64,000 bases of DNA from Grammothele lineata (Eukaryota > Basidiomycota > Agaricomycetes > Polyporales > Polyporaceae): contig NDFF03000067.1 in assembly GCA_002150815.3 (NCBI GenBank), positions 62,001 to 126,000 of the forward strand, in the 5' to 3' direction. The notes under the pieces are model-generated. The model was not told where the DNA came from. It did no database searches and worked only from the letters and a program-made list of their open reading frames with translations. Position 1 is the first letter of the stretch. Each line of letters starts with the position of its first letter. This document shows positions 22,721 through 34,035 of this stretch, in pieces. A program made the position numbers and the translations under genes.

Positions 22721-24342
22721 ATGGCCGGTGCGCTCCCCGTGACCTCTCCTCGACACAGACTTGTCTGACCTCCTCGTCGTAGATCTCGAACTCGCGTCGC
22801 CACCGTTCGACAGCGTGTCTGCGGTGCGATGGTCTCCAACAAATCCTTCGCACCTCTTTGTTTCTTCATGGGACACGGTAAGTTGCATTTGGTTATAATC
22901 CGGCGGTTCTGGACGGCGGAGTGCTATTCGACTATCGTTCCACCGACGCGAAGCTGGCTTTATATGCTGACTCTCATTGTAGACTGTACGCTTCTATGAC
23001 GTTGCAGCAAATGAGTCGAAGTCAAAATTCGACCACCGGGCCGCCGTTCTCACCACATGTTTCTCCGACGCTTCGCATGGATTCAGTGGAGGTCTGGATA
23101 CTTCGGTCAGAGAGTGAGTATCCCGCTTATCATCTTCCTAACACCATGCAAATGAATATGCTGCATTTCTCGCTAGACTTGAACTGGAGACAGAGGGTAT
23201 GAGCCATTTGGGACAGCATGCCGACGCGATCTCTAGCATGAACTGGGCCCGTGAACAAAGTGCGTCTCTGTTTTGTCCTTCCCCTTCTCTTTCCTTCCCA
23301 TGCTTTCGCACCTCCATCCATGCGTCTTCCTCTTACACTCTCCCTCGTGCAGACGCCCTTGTTACGGGCTCCTGGGACAGGACAATCCGGTTTTGGGACC
23401 CCCGCGCGCAGAAAGCCGAACAATCCTCGCATACAGTCCCCGAACGTGTCTACCACATGGACCTCGTCAACCACATTCTCGTCGTCGCGATGGCCAGTCG
23501 CCATATCCACATCTACGACATCCGCAAAATGGACACCCCAGCACAGACCCGTGAGAGTAGCCTGAAGTTCATGACGCGCGCATTGGCTTGCATGGTGGAC
23601 GGACAAGGTATGTATTCCTTCAGATGTCTTATCGGTGCATGGAGATGGATGGAGCTCGATATATGCGCGTTACTTTGGTCTGCAGGGTACGCGACGAGCT
23701 CGGTCGAAGGGCGTATCGCGGTGGAGTACTTCGACCCCAGCCCCCAAGCGCAGGAAAAGAAGTACGCGTTCAAGTGCCATCGACAGACGATCGATGACGT
23801 GGACCATGTATGGCCAGTGAATGCACTCGCGTTCCATCCCGTGTAAGTCCCCCCGTCCTGTCTTCGCACGTCGCCCCTTCCTCCCATGTTCCTTCTTCTC
23901 CCCCAGCCCAATCCCCTTCCTCTTCATTCAGTTTCACTCGTTCTCCCCGTTTCTTGCTTTGCCTACCCTTCCCCTCCCCTCTCCCTTTCCGAGCGTTCGC
24001 TCACGCATACATCCAGGTACAACACCTTCGCCTCCGCCGGCTCAGACGGCACCGTCTCCATCTGGGACCACAAGTCCAAGAAGCGTCTCCGGCAGTACTC
24101 CAAGTACCCCGCGCCCGTGCCCTCGATTGCGTTCAACTGCGACGGCTCGCGGCTCGCAGTCGGCGTGAGCTACACGTGGGAGGAGGGCGAGGAGGGCGCG
24201 AAGACGGCCCCGCGGCCGGCGGTTATGGTCAAGAGCGTCGGGGAGGAGGTCAAGGTGCGTGCTCGTCGTGTTTGAGAGGTGGGGGAGTGGGACGCTGACG
24301 CGGTCTTTGGGGTGACAGCCGAAAGGGTGGACGGGTAGTTAG
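22721..24342 (+). CDS. bub3: spindle checkpoint WD40 protein Bub3
   Basis: Predicted 329-residue beta-propeller protein. Eight exons: 22721-22727, 22783-22877, 22983-23113, 23177-23259, 23353-23607, 23686-23842, 24017-24254, 24319-24342. The first coding exon is only ATG-GCC-G, spliced to ATCTCGAACTC. This gives MADLELASPPFDSVSAVRWSP, which aligns with the Bub3 start PP-DGISSVKFSP. Diagnostic segments follow in order: LFVSSWDTTVRFYD, FSGGLDTSVREL, LVTGSWDRTIRFWDPR, YATSSVEGRIAVEYFD, FKCHRQ, PVNALAFHPVYNTFASAGSDG, and SYTWEE near the C-terminus. The EGR-AVEYFD and KCHR elements separate Bub3 from most other WD40 proteins; Rae1/Gle2 is the nearest alternative. Known role: kinetochore docking of BubR1/Mad3 and Bub1 through Spc105/Knl1 to delay anaphase. 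No lesions. Confidence 0.9.
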
Positions 24343-24851
24343 GGGATGTACGTTCCTGTGTGCTATAGGTCGAATGTCAGGTTTTCCTTGCTGCGCTCCT
24401 TCGTTGTTGGCAATTGTGCTTGCGCTTCCAGGATGGCTCACTCAAAGATCATCGGACTCCCAAGGCGCAAGTCTCTTCCTATCTCTCGATTCATTCTGCA
24501 ATCTGCCGCTCAGCTCGAGATTCGAGTTGACGTGACGCAAGTTTTCGCGTGCTCATAGACGAGCGTCATGCCCAGGAACTGAGAATCTGTCCACCGCCCA
24601 TTTGGATCAAGCCCGAGTTCGTGCTATCCCATGAGGACGGTAGAAGCCTTTTCCTACGAAGTCGTGTCATATAGGCCCCCGTTATAGGTCTTCCAAGGGG
24701 TATTCAGAAGCATTGTACAGCTCCTCCACAGTGGCCAGACGCGAACTTTACATAATCCCACAGCTTTGAAGTTCAACTTCGCGGCATGGAATTGCGCACA
24801 AGAAAGATAGAGGTATCGAAAGACACAGTGACAACATCGGTTGAGCTGCAG
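24343..24851. other. convergent intergenic spacer
   Basis: Space between the 3' ends of bub3 and the HET gene; both 3' UTRs should lie here. Nothing else seen. Confidence 0.5.
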
Positions 24852-27317
24852 TCAGGCTTCCTTGAACCTCCTGCGTTTCTTCCTCCGAGAATCCGAGGCA
24901 CTACCCGTCTCTGAGATACCACAAACGCTGTCGTCATCGTCATCGTCATCGTCACTCCTGGACGCCGTGGGGCGTGCCGTAGCCTGTGTCAACGGGATCT
25001 TGCGACGGCGGCGACGACGGCGCTTCAAGTTCTTCTTGGATGATTGCTCTGACAGGGTTTGTTCGGTCTTCCCTTCGGTGTCGTGCGCCCCCTTGAAGGG
25101 TTTGGCTGACAGCTTGTTATCAGGGACCTCCAGCTCTTCTGCAATAATCACCTGTGGCACAATGATCCCCTCATTCCCTCGTCTTCGGCGGTAAGTGTGC
25201 CTGCCTTCGCTGAGGTGATGCTCGAAGGCGTCATCGCATGGCCTCTCCCGGGATGCATCAGGTTCCATCGGTACGGCCAACTCGGTTGATTTGATCGCTG
25301 ACTCGGTGGAGGACAGCCCCCTCGCAGCATCATTATTCGACTCCTGACGGTCCACACTTGGGTTTACCAAGTCCGGAAGGAAACATCCCCTCTCGCGCTG
25401 AAGCTGCTCGTAAATGCGTCCGCTGAGTCGAAGCCCTAGGACCCGCGTGATGTGGGGTGCGTGGACGCAGGGCACGAAGGAGAGATGGATCCTCTGCTCC
25501 TCGTTGCGACCGAATACTCGCGTACGAGCGGGCCAGGCGTCGACGTGTTCCGTCGCACAGTCGTGTTTTCTCGGATCGCTCTGGAACGTTTCGCCCCAGC
25601 GGACATAATAGTTGTGCTCGGCTCGCGCCCAGTGGAGAGGCTGACGTACGTGAGGCGAGTTGGACGGGGAGGGTTGGGGATTGGTACAGGTACCAAGTAG
25701 GAGGACGATCTTCTCCCCATTCAATTTATCTCTGAGCTCAATGGATATTGCGGTGTTGGCACTGGAACTTTCGACGCGTTCAACGGGATTGAACCCGATC
25801 GTTGTGAGGGCTCCTACGAGAGTGCGTGGAATGCGGAAAGCTGCAGGCCAGCGATCCGGAATGAAACTGAGGAGACGTCCTCCCTCTGATTGTTCGTCGC
25901 CTATCCAAGGAGTATCGCGAATGTAGATCTCGCGCCACGTAGGCTTCAGACGTTGTCCTCTGAATTTGAGATGCCAGAGGTCGTGGCCCAGGCTGACAAC
26001 TCTGCATACGCTGCATACCGTGTTCTCGGAACCTTTCGGCCTGCCTTCGAACATCCACGAGACGTAGTACGTTGGGCGTGATTGATCTTGCATCGCGACT
26101 TCGTTGTCTGGGTCTGGATGGAGGAGCAGTCCGAGGTGTTCATCGGTCGTTTCGGCCAGTAGGACCGCGATGGTAATCCCGTCAATCTCTGCCACGGGAA
26201 AGCGGCACAGCATCCCATTACTGGTAACTTGAAAGGTTGGAACCTCTGTGCTTCCGAATGGCCCTGTGCGCTTTCGTTTGCTGTTTGGTGAATGATCATA
26301 CTATAGAACATAGCGTCAGCATAGCGAGCGAGAGTAGAACGGCGTGCGTACTCGTGACCACTGCTTATCGGTGTACGGCTGTATAACAGAAGAGGCGGGC
26401 AAGTACGGAGTGTAGGAGGGTGTCTTGCCGTAGCAATAATCCGACGGAGTCTTAGGCAACAAGAATCGCTCGTGTTCTCCCGGCTGATGGAGTTCGTTGC
26501 GTATATCGGAAACAGACAGCTGTTGGCACAGGTCAAGAGCGGTGGTGTAATGTGAACCCCATACGAACAACGTGGTGTCAACACTGCGCTTCGCTAGCTC
26601 TTGCAGCAGCCGCTGAAAAGCTTGTGTACCTTCCCCGTAGATGACCGGCATGTTTATGTTGAAGATTCCAAGTAGGCAATAAGCCTCGTCTTCAACCCGA
26701 GTAGTCTTGCGGTTGCCGGCCCATCCCATGCGCTCGGCAATGGAAATATTGAGGAAAGAAGCGTGACGAGTGAGGACAAGTGGATGGATCCAGGTGATAT
26801 CGCTGATAGTTTTATGAAGGTCACCCTTCGTCCCGATCACCTCCCACTCCTTCGACATGAAGACGATCAGGGCAGGCGCAAGAAGTTCCTGAAGTGTCCA
26901 GCCCCGAGTGAACCACCGCGCCTTCCGGAACTCCGACCCTTCTGCATGCGGTTCGTGGCCGGTATGTACGTCCTCGAGGTATGCGTAGCAGACCTCCGCG
27001 TGAAGGTACCATTTGAACATCGAATTGATCGCCTCGGACAACTCGGTGCTGCTTTCCTTGTTGATGCAGCAGGTGTCGACCCATCCCCAGACGTACCCGT
27101 CGCGCTCTGCGGTGATGCAGAAGTCCCGGATCTTCGGTGCTACGTGCTCGCGGGGATTGTCTCCGCTACTGGCACATGAACGTTGGATGGCTTGGACCTC
27201 TTGGAACGTCTGCTCCTGCTCTTGCCACGTATGGGAGAGGATGGCGTACCCTTCGGAGACACTACGAGGGCCGTGGAAGTATCTGAGTTCTGCACGCGCA
27301 GTGCTTAGCAGCCACAT
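24852..27317 (-). CDS. HET-domain protein
   Basis: Predicted 804-residue protein in two exons (27317-26352 and 26300-24852, intron in phase 0). The first 300 residues carry a HET domain: start MWLLSTARAELRYF, LSHTW, WGWVDTCCINKESSTELSEAINSMF, the RGWTLQELLAP motif, and DEAYCLLGIFNINMPVIYGEG. HET domains act in vegetative incompatibility and cell-death signalling in filamentous fungi. The remaining 500 residues have no domain I can name. They end in a basic run of Arg residues (possible nuclear localisation), then nine-odd consecutive Asp/Ser-Asp residues, then a second basic cluster RRKKRRR. The ATG at 27317 was chosen because HET proteins of this type begin MWLLST; an upstream in-frame ATG at 27473 would add 52 residues. 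The gene runs the same way as the permease upstream. Confidence 0.85.
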
Positions 27318-27745
27318 TCCAGCGCTCGTGGGGGAGAATGTCGGGGGCGCGTCTTGCGGAAAGCGGGATAGCAGGGGTGGGCGTGAGGACGACGGATTCA
27401 AAGGTATCTGACCTGACCAGGGGAACTTTGTGTGCTCTACTGCTCCGAGTAAGAACCCCATTAAGTGGAACACGTCAACGAGAGGTGATACGGTTCACGA
27501 CAGGTGAGCGTTCATCTACACTGAATTCCGCATGCGGTGGATCTAAGTGAGCAGCTCAAGAACTTTATGTCATTTTCAAACCTAAATCGTCAGGTTCGAG
27601 GAATAAGATAGCAGGAAAGGGTCAGAGACAGCCATTACCCTACGCATAACTCGTATATCTCATGATGATTACATCCAGGTATCGCGCTCCTTCACGAAAC
27701 AAAGTCATTATGGGGGTCATCTCCGAAAGACGTTGAGCTTGGTGT
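27318..27745. other. intergenic between permease and HET gene
   Basis: About 430 bp holding the permease 3' end and the HET promoter; no other feature seen. Confidence 0.5.
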
Positions 27746-30673
27746 CTAAGCAATCTTTCTGTGCGAGAACTATGCGCAAAACGGTCCATTAGCACTTGGT
27801 CCCCGGAAACTAGATAGCAAACAGGGAGCACACGTACTAGAGTGACGACAGTCCCATCCTCCAACGTCTCTTTGCGGGGCACAAGCTCGTACCCGAAATA
27901 GCCCGGGAGGATGCGCCATGCGGCCCAGTAGAGGACGCCGACGGCCATGATCGCAATCCCAACAAGGCAGTACCTGGAACCCACGTAGAACGGCGCTCGT
28001 CAGTGACTGTATGGAGGGAGGGAAGCGGAGGACGCACAGGTAGTAGGGCAGGGGCGGTGTGTCGCCAACGCCGTTCGCGGGCTTGAGGAACGGCGCGACG
28101 AGCACTGCATATGTCGGGTTAGAGTTCTGACGGCGTTGTCCGGCGGACGAGAACACTCACGAAAGACGGACGCGGCCAGGAAGAACACCGCAATGGGCCA
28201 CCATACTGCTCGCAAGCGCGACACGTCAATCTTCGCGTAAGTCGGCAACAGGAGCATGCAAACGTACCCTTGAACGGCCTCGGGACGTTCGGCTTGTGAT
28301 ACCTGAGCCAGAAGAGGCCGATAACGATGAAGAAGTTGATTATTTGCTGCGGGTAACCCTCTACGTCGAGGATGAACGGGTAAGCGACCGCCGGCGGGGG
28401 CGCGATGATGACGATGACCTGTCGCAACCCAAGTTTGAGATAAGCTTGAGTCGACGGGAACGGAAAGAGAGGGTAGACGTACGGAGGGGATGAGGTGGAT
28501 GATGAGTCCCGGGAGCGGGGACTTGCCCGTAGGCCAGTTGGACGCCCAGAATCGGCTGCCGAAGGGGAGCGGGATGCCCTCTTTCGCGAGCTCTGTGGGA
28601 CGGAGTCGGTCGGTTCAGGTCAGTCGTAGTGGCGGCAGTGACGTCATCGCGAGCCAGACGGACCTTGGTTGACACGTGACGCGGCGAACGTCTGCGTCGT
28701 TGAGCAAGGTGGGTCAATCTCGGAAAAGGATGTTTATGAGATGCGAAGGACATACGACAGTGATTACGTTCTGTGGGGGCGAGTCTCATCAATCACATGG
28801 TAAGCCTCCATAAGAAGGAAATGTGCTTACTCTGTAAACGAAAGGGAAGAAAGCACATCAATATCAGCAAAAGAAACACGCCAGACAAGTTAGGCACTCA
28901 CCCGAGAGCACTACAAACAAGAGTCAGCATATAGTCTCAAACGAAGTCACAGAGACTGACCTTAGCGCGACGAACACCGTCAGCGCCTTCTGCGCCTGCG
29001 TCCCAAACACTTTCTTGAAGAACAGGCTCGCGACCGTCACGCCCGAGTGCATGATCTCATCCTTCGTCGCCGCCCTGCCTCGCTATGAGCTCATCTCATG
29101 CGTTAAGAGTAATTTGAGGAGAGATACGCACGAGAAGTACGCGATATTCGCGAGCATGTACAGCACGGCGCAGATGCCGAGCCCCAGTGGACCGGCGATC
29201 TTGAGCGTCCGGACGGGGTTCTTGACATTGTTGAGCACGTAGTTCACGTTCGACCACCCCGCGTAGGCGTTCAGGACCTTGAACGTCGCGGTCGCGTACT
29301 GGAAGTGCCAAATTGAGATGCCCATGGAAGGTAACACAACACGTGAGACATGGGACGGGGGATGCAAAAAGCAAAGGGTAAGACGTACATCGTTAGAGCT
29401 ATGCGAGCTCCCCGCAAACGCGTTCCTGAAGTTCGCGTGCGGGTCTTCGATGTGGGTGCGCCCTGACAGCACGACCCAGCCTGCCCGTGCCCATCACCAA
29501 ACTTAGCCCTCGGCGCGTAAACGTTCTGCAGGAAACTTAACCCACCGGTGACGACGACGAAGACGAGGATGGCAATCTTGAATACGCTCAGACCCTGCGG
29601 ATGGCGCGAGATCGCGTCAGCCTTGACTTGAATAGGAAACGCGACAACCGGGCAGACGAACGTACGTTCATCACGTAGACACCGAGGCGCGGCGTGAGCC
29701 CATGCAGGAGCGTCACGAAGGCGATCACTGGGGTGATGGCGCGGGTGATGGTGGTAAGGCGACATGTGGGGATGGTGGGAGGAGAATGAGGGACGCGACG
29801 TACCTCCGAGAGCGATCCCGCGCGTCACCCAGCGGTCGGCGGCGTGTCCCGCAGATACGAGGATGCTGTCATAAGAAGCGCGTGTGAGGGGCGGGGTGGC
29901 TATATGCGCTCCACTGAAAAACTTACTTCTGTGCGAAGACCTGGATACGCGTACACGATGTTTGGAAACGCGTACACGATGTTCAGAAACCCGTTGAAAA
30001 CACAACACACAACCTAAGAGGGGGACGTACGATGCAGCCCGACGCGGTGAACCCTAGCAAGATCGCGTTCGCGGCGAAGATGACGGTGACGAGGTACTTG
30101 GGCTTCTTGTATACTGCCTCGAGGTAGACTTTTTCGCCTCCGGACCGAGGGAACATCGTGCCGAACTCGAGCCAGATGAAGAGCCCGCAGAAGGAGAGGA
30201 CGAAGCCGAGGACCCAGAGCATGAGCGACGCGCCGACCGAACCGACCGAGCCGAGGATGGAGGAGGGGGTTGAGAAGATGCCAGTGCCAATGATGCGTCC
30301 GACACTGGCGAACGAAGGTGGGTGTATGCGCGCGAAAAGGTGATGAACAGGACGTACATGAGGAGTGTACAACTGAATACGCCGAGGTGGCGGCCCATAC
30401 CACCGGCAGCATCTGTCCTCGCAATATTGGGTATAAAACAGATAATGAGGACATCATTTGCGTACCTTCCTCGAATGTGAGCCCTCCTGGGTTCAGCTCC
30501 GGGTCTGCTGCAGTCGTAACCTCCTTCGACGCCGTGTCGCTGTCGACATCAACATCGCCCTTCTCGTTCTTCGCGTCCACAGGGTCTTCCACCGACGGGC
30601 TTTCTGTTGCGTCCGCAGCCGGTCTGCCGTGGCGCCTGAGGGAGGGAATGAACTTGCTGAGCGTGGAGGCCAT
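27746..30673 (-). CDS. amino-acid permease (LAT/Mup1-like)
   Basis: Predicted 561-residue membrane transporter of the APC superfamily, closest in pattern to fungal Mup1/LAT-type permeases for methionine or other neutral amino acids. A hydrophilic acidic N-terminus of about 85 residues precedes the membrane part. Key segments: VGRIIGTGIFSTPSSI (TM1 loop), FCGLFIWLEFGTMFPRSGGEKVYLE, ADRWVTRGIALG, YAGWSNVNYVLNNVKNP, LTVFVALSALGNVITV, and ELAKEGIPLPFGSRFW. The C-terminus is FSHRKIA. Exons: 30673-30466, 30412-30358, 30304-30031, 29940-29927, 29865-29804, 29727-29666, 29594-29546, 29480-29389, 29298-29132, 29074-28961, 28910-28902, 28831, 28770-28756, 28691-28664, 28592-28483, 28418-28268, 28208-28161, 28104-28038, 27973-27838, 27769-27746. 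The coding sum is 1686 nt only if the single-base exon at 28831 is included; without it the frame breaks between ALG and NVITV. Substrate not certain. Confidence 0.85.
28831..28831 (-). other. single-nucleotide micro-exon in permease gene
   Basis: On the minus strand the sequence reads TTTACAG-A-GTAAGC: an acceptor, one base, a donor. The A joins GG of the exon ending at 28902 with AAC of the exon starting at 28770. This gives GGA-AAC (Gly-Asn) and restores the frame. The flanking introns are 70 and 60 nt, both normal for the window. Confidence 0.75.
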
Positions 30674-32149
30674 GTTCAGCTAGAGACGCAGCGCGCGAGG
30701 ACGACGGAGGTGGCGGTCGGACACCAAGCGACCGAGATCCGGGGGCTGTCAAGGCGGCAGGAGAAGACAGATAGGGCGTACGGGCGCTGTATAAATAGAA
30801 GGGTAGACTGGAAGCCATAGAAGGGCGATAGGATGGAGCTTGATAAGTCAATACACCAACAGCGGCTGGCCATTAGAAGAAGCGGGGCATACGTGAGCGA
30901 CCCGCGCACCATGTGGGCTATAATCCGCCTGTCGCCATTTGTGTCCGTCTTGACGAGGGTGACGCTCATCACTGCATGAATGGTTCCGAGTTGAGAGAGG
31001 CATGGTGTGCAGCTGCGGGGGTCGCGTTTGCCGATATCTCTTGTCAGCTTATACCCCGGGCCTATCTGGCAAGGCAGGGCGCGTCGCAGATAGTATCCGG
31101 GACATAGGAGAACGGAGGTCGTGGCAAGCGTCGTGTGACCGAAGAATGAGGAGGATGTAGAGCAAGGCGCTGGGTGGATGGTGCAATCTGTGTGGATTCC
31201 GTGCTGGGAGCATCGTCGTGGGCGGTGTTGACGAAATGTTGTCGCGTGCCAAGCCTCGATCACAGATTCCGGTGATCTCGCCGGCTCCTCCCGGCCACGC
31301 TGCCACGTGGCTTGGACTATCTGCTGCAGCCTCAGCGTCAACGGTGACTCGGACTTCCAGGTGGTCGACTCTTGGACGTCCAGTGACCTGCTCGATACCG
31401 CGATGTCGTACTTCCTTCGGGCGCACGTGGAAGTATCTTCGATCCAGTAGGACCTTCTTTCACAGCTGTTTCTGCCACACGGTACGCTCATTCGTAAAGC
31501 GCTATCTGCTGGGTGACCGCAGCAAACTTCGAGCACTATCCTACTCAGCTCCCAACAATACTGCACCGGTACGTTACTCACGTTCACCTTCTTGACAATA
31601 TATTGTTGCTACTCCAGAGATTTTAGCAAGTACCTCAACGCTAGATTCTCTCATCTGATGTCGTGTCCCCACTGCTTGACGAACTCAGTTTTGTCCAGCG
31701 TTTACAGCTGCGTATTCCATAAGAATATTCGCTACCTCCTTTCCGACTGGCACGGCCCCTTCAGTCTTCTAGCGGCACGCTTACCGTCATGTGCAACCTT
31801 CGCCGATCTTGGCTGCCGGTCAATGCCCTCCATATCTCAAACTTTCCGACAAACCGGGCACTTACCGGAGTGCCCAGACGCCCTTGTATTGAATGTCCTC
31901 GGACGACCTCGGGCTGGGATAGGCATACTTGCGCAGTCTGCGCGCGCGCTGTGACCGACGCTCCAATGGCCTGCGCAGAACCCTCCGGCTCGAGCAATCT
32001 TCGCTTGGCGTGCGTCGTCAAAGACCTTCTATCGCAACCAGAAGCCCCCACGCGCGCTTCCGTCCACCCCGCTCGGATTAATCACACTCTAGTGGAGTGA
32101 GATACTCTAGCTGGTCACCGAAGGGCTCGCTTCTTCTCCCCTCACCACC
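30674..32149. other. divergent promoter region
   Basis: Shared upstream region of the permease (minus) and DUF6533 gene 1 (plus). Long frames on the minus strand here (30676-31587) look random, with no domain. No further gene seen. Confidence 0.5.
30790..30797 (-). promoter_or_regulatory. TATA-like box of permease gene
   Basis: TATTTATA on the minus strand, about 120 bp upstream of the permease ATG. The same bases read TATAAATA on the plus strand, so direction is uncertain. Confidence 0.35.
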
Positions 32150-34035
32150 ATGTCCTCAGCCGACGAGGCTGCTGCGTTCATTGAGGAAGCGTACAGCTTG
32201 TACGTTCCCCACCACCTCCCCGCATCCGTCTACACCTCACTTTGAACCGTGCCACCTACCAGGGTCATTTCCAACACCATCGCGAATGCGGGTTCGGGTA
32301 AATCTTTTGAATCTCCGCGTCGCTGCGGTCCCGTGCACGGAGTGCTCACTGATCATCCCGCTCTTCCTTGCGCAGCACTCGTCGTGTATGAATACGTCAT
32401 CACTTTCGGCCGGGAGGTCGAGCTTTACTGGACGCGGGGTGTGTCTGGGGCATCCATATTGTTCTACTTCAACAGGTACCTCAGTCTCGTCGTCAATATC
32501 TATGGGCTGTTTCAGAACATGCCCGTCTCCGATAAGGTGAGCCTCGCTATCGCGTGAGTCAATCGTCTCTCCAGGTGTTGAGCGCACCTCCAGGCGTACG
32601 TGTCCACAAACTCCGTCTTGTCTAGAACGCCTCGATTGATCTGAATACGCCAGTTGTGTGGCACAATCGTACTCTGCGAAGATCCTAAACATCATGCAGT
32701 ACTTCCCATGGGCAGGTATGTACGCCCCTTCTCTGACGTGGCAGTAATGCTCACTTGGTCGCAGTATTCTCTGGGTTACGAGCATATGCGCTCAGCCGAA
32801 ATATACCTCTCTCTGTCCTCATTTTCCTTCTCTCATGCCTGCCTCTGGGAGTGAACTACGTACGCTCACTGTGACTTGAGTTTCGTTCTGCTCTCACGCT
32901 CGCGGGTAGGCGCACCAACATTTCAACTTCACTGGCGTCAATGAACCCCTCGTCGGCTGCTTATCGAGCGACGACTTACCCTCGTCCTTGTCCACGAAGT
33001 GCGTGCGCCTTCGCTCCTGTACTATCCTCTGAATCTCATTCGTGATTTGGGGTAGGTGTGCGTGACGTCTCACGCCAACGTCAAATCTTTCAGAACTTGG
33101 TACTAATGTCTCCCTGCTGTGTTCTAGTCACGATAATTTCGCGGACGGGTCTGATTACGTCCGACGTCTTCCTCATCTGCATAACGTGGTATTTTCTTTA
33201 CCGGAGAAGCGCGCCTGGCGCGTTCTTCAAGAATGGCTTTGTCGGTGTACTCCTGCGAGATGGTGCGTTCCTCTCCCTCAGGACCGCCGCAGTTATACTG
33301 AACGCGTTGGCTTCCAGGAACGCTCTTCTTCGTGTACGACCCTTCCGATGCTCTCCTACGTACAGCCACTCATCATCAACGTTTACTGTGCATATGTACA
33401 GCGTCTTGCTTATTGTCAACACCCTCCATCTCACGTTGACCATGCTCTCCGTGTGTCGCCGGTTCCCTCGCTTCCACGCATCACACTTTCCTGATAATGC
33501 TCTGCGCCATCGCAGATTGAGTTCGCGGTGCACAACGTCGGCTACATCACCGGCCTCTCCGAGCCGTACGTCCCTCTCCGCTCCAGCGCCTCTCCGGTAA
33601 CTACGACCCGCACCTGATATCCCTCGACCCCGATTCGGCAGGCTCACCACCATCCTCGTCTCCCGCTTCCTCCTGCATCTCCAAGCCGCGCACCGGCACG
33701 CGATCTCCGGGCACGGCACCTCTACGCTCCGCGCATCTCGCTCACTCGGAGCAGGTGGGGGTGAAGGTGAGACGTCCATGGTGGACCACACGCTCGTGTT
33801 CGAGCGCGTTGTGGGTTCGCTTGGGGAGACGATCGACCCGGACAAGGAGGGGTACTTTGGACGGGGGTATGAGTATGAGTATGAGTGGGACGAGGTCGAC
33901 GCGAAGGATGAGCGGGAAGGGACGGCGATGGTGGAGGAGCTGGAGATGGGTCCGTTGAGTGGATCTAGCTCTGAATCGCCCCAGACTCCGAAGAGGATGC
34001 GGACATTCGACGGGGACCGTGCGGAAGCATCATGA
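32150..34035 (+). CDS. DUF6533 seven-helix membrane protein 1
   Basis: Predicted 379-residue integral membrane protein of a basidiomycete-specific family. The N-terminal DUF6533 part reads YEYVITFGREVELYW and FYFNRYLSLVVNIYGLF; further helices include FSGLRAYALSRN and TIISRTGLITSDVFLICITWYFLYRR; the C-terminal 110 residues are hydrophilic (FERVVGSLGETIDPDKEGYFGRG). Exons: 32150-32199, 32263-32297, 32376-32536, 32594-32595, 32654-32715, 32765-32859, 32910-32998, 33056-33057, 33128-33262, 33318-33333, 33402-33450, 33516-33565, 33642-34035. The sum of 1140 nt needs both 2-nt micro-exons. Receptor-like topology is inferred; no ligand or partner is known. It heads a group of three paralogues. Confidence 0.85.
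32594..32595 (+). other. 2-nt micro-exon (GC), DUF6533 gene 1, first site
   Basis: CCTCCAG-GC-GTACGT. GC plus the T of the next exon gives Ala between Lys and Cys-Val. Flanking introns are 57 and 58 nt. Same position and phase as in the two paralogues. Confidence 0.75.
33056..33057 (+). other. 2-nt micro-exon (GT), DUF6533 gene 1, second site
   Basis: GGGGTAG-GT-GTGCGT. It joins AA with TC to give AAG-TTC (Lys-Phe) ahead of TIISR, the family block usually written KLTIISR. Flanking introns 57 and 70 nt. Confidence 0.75.

Noticed and set aside
28771..28902. Frameshift mutation in the permease
   Set aside because: Initially the model was one base short here; a one-base exon with perfect flanking splice sites at 28831 explains it better than damage in a gene that is otherwise intact over 19 exons.
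30676..31587. 303-codon minus-strand frame upstream of the permease
   Set aside because: Overlaps the promoter and TATA-like box, no domain, irregular composition.
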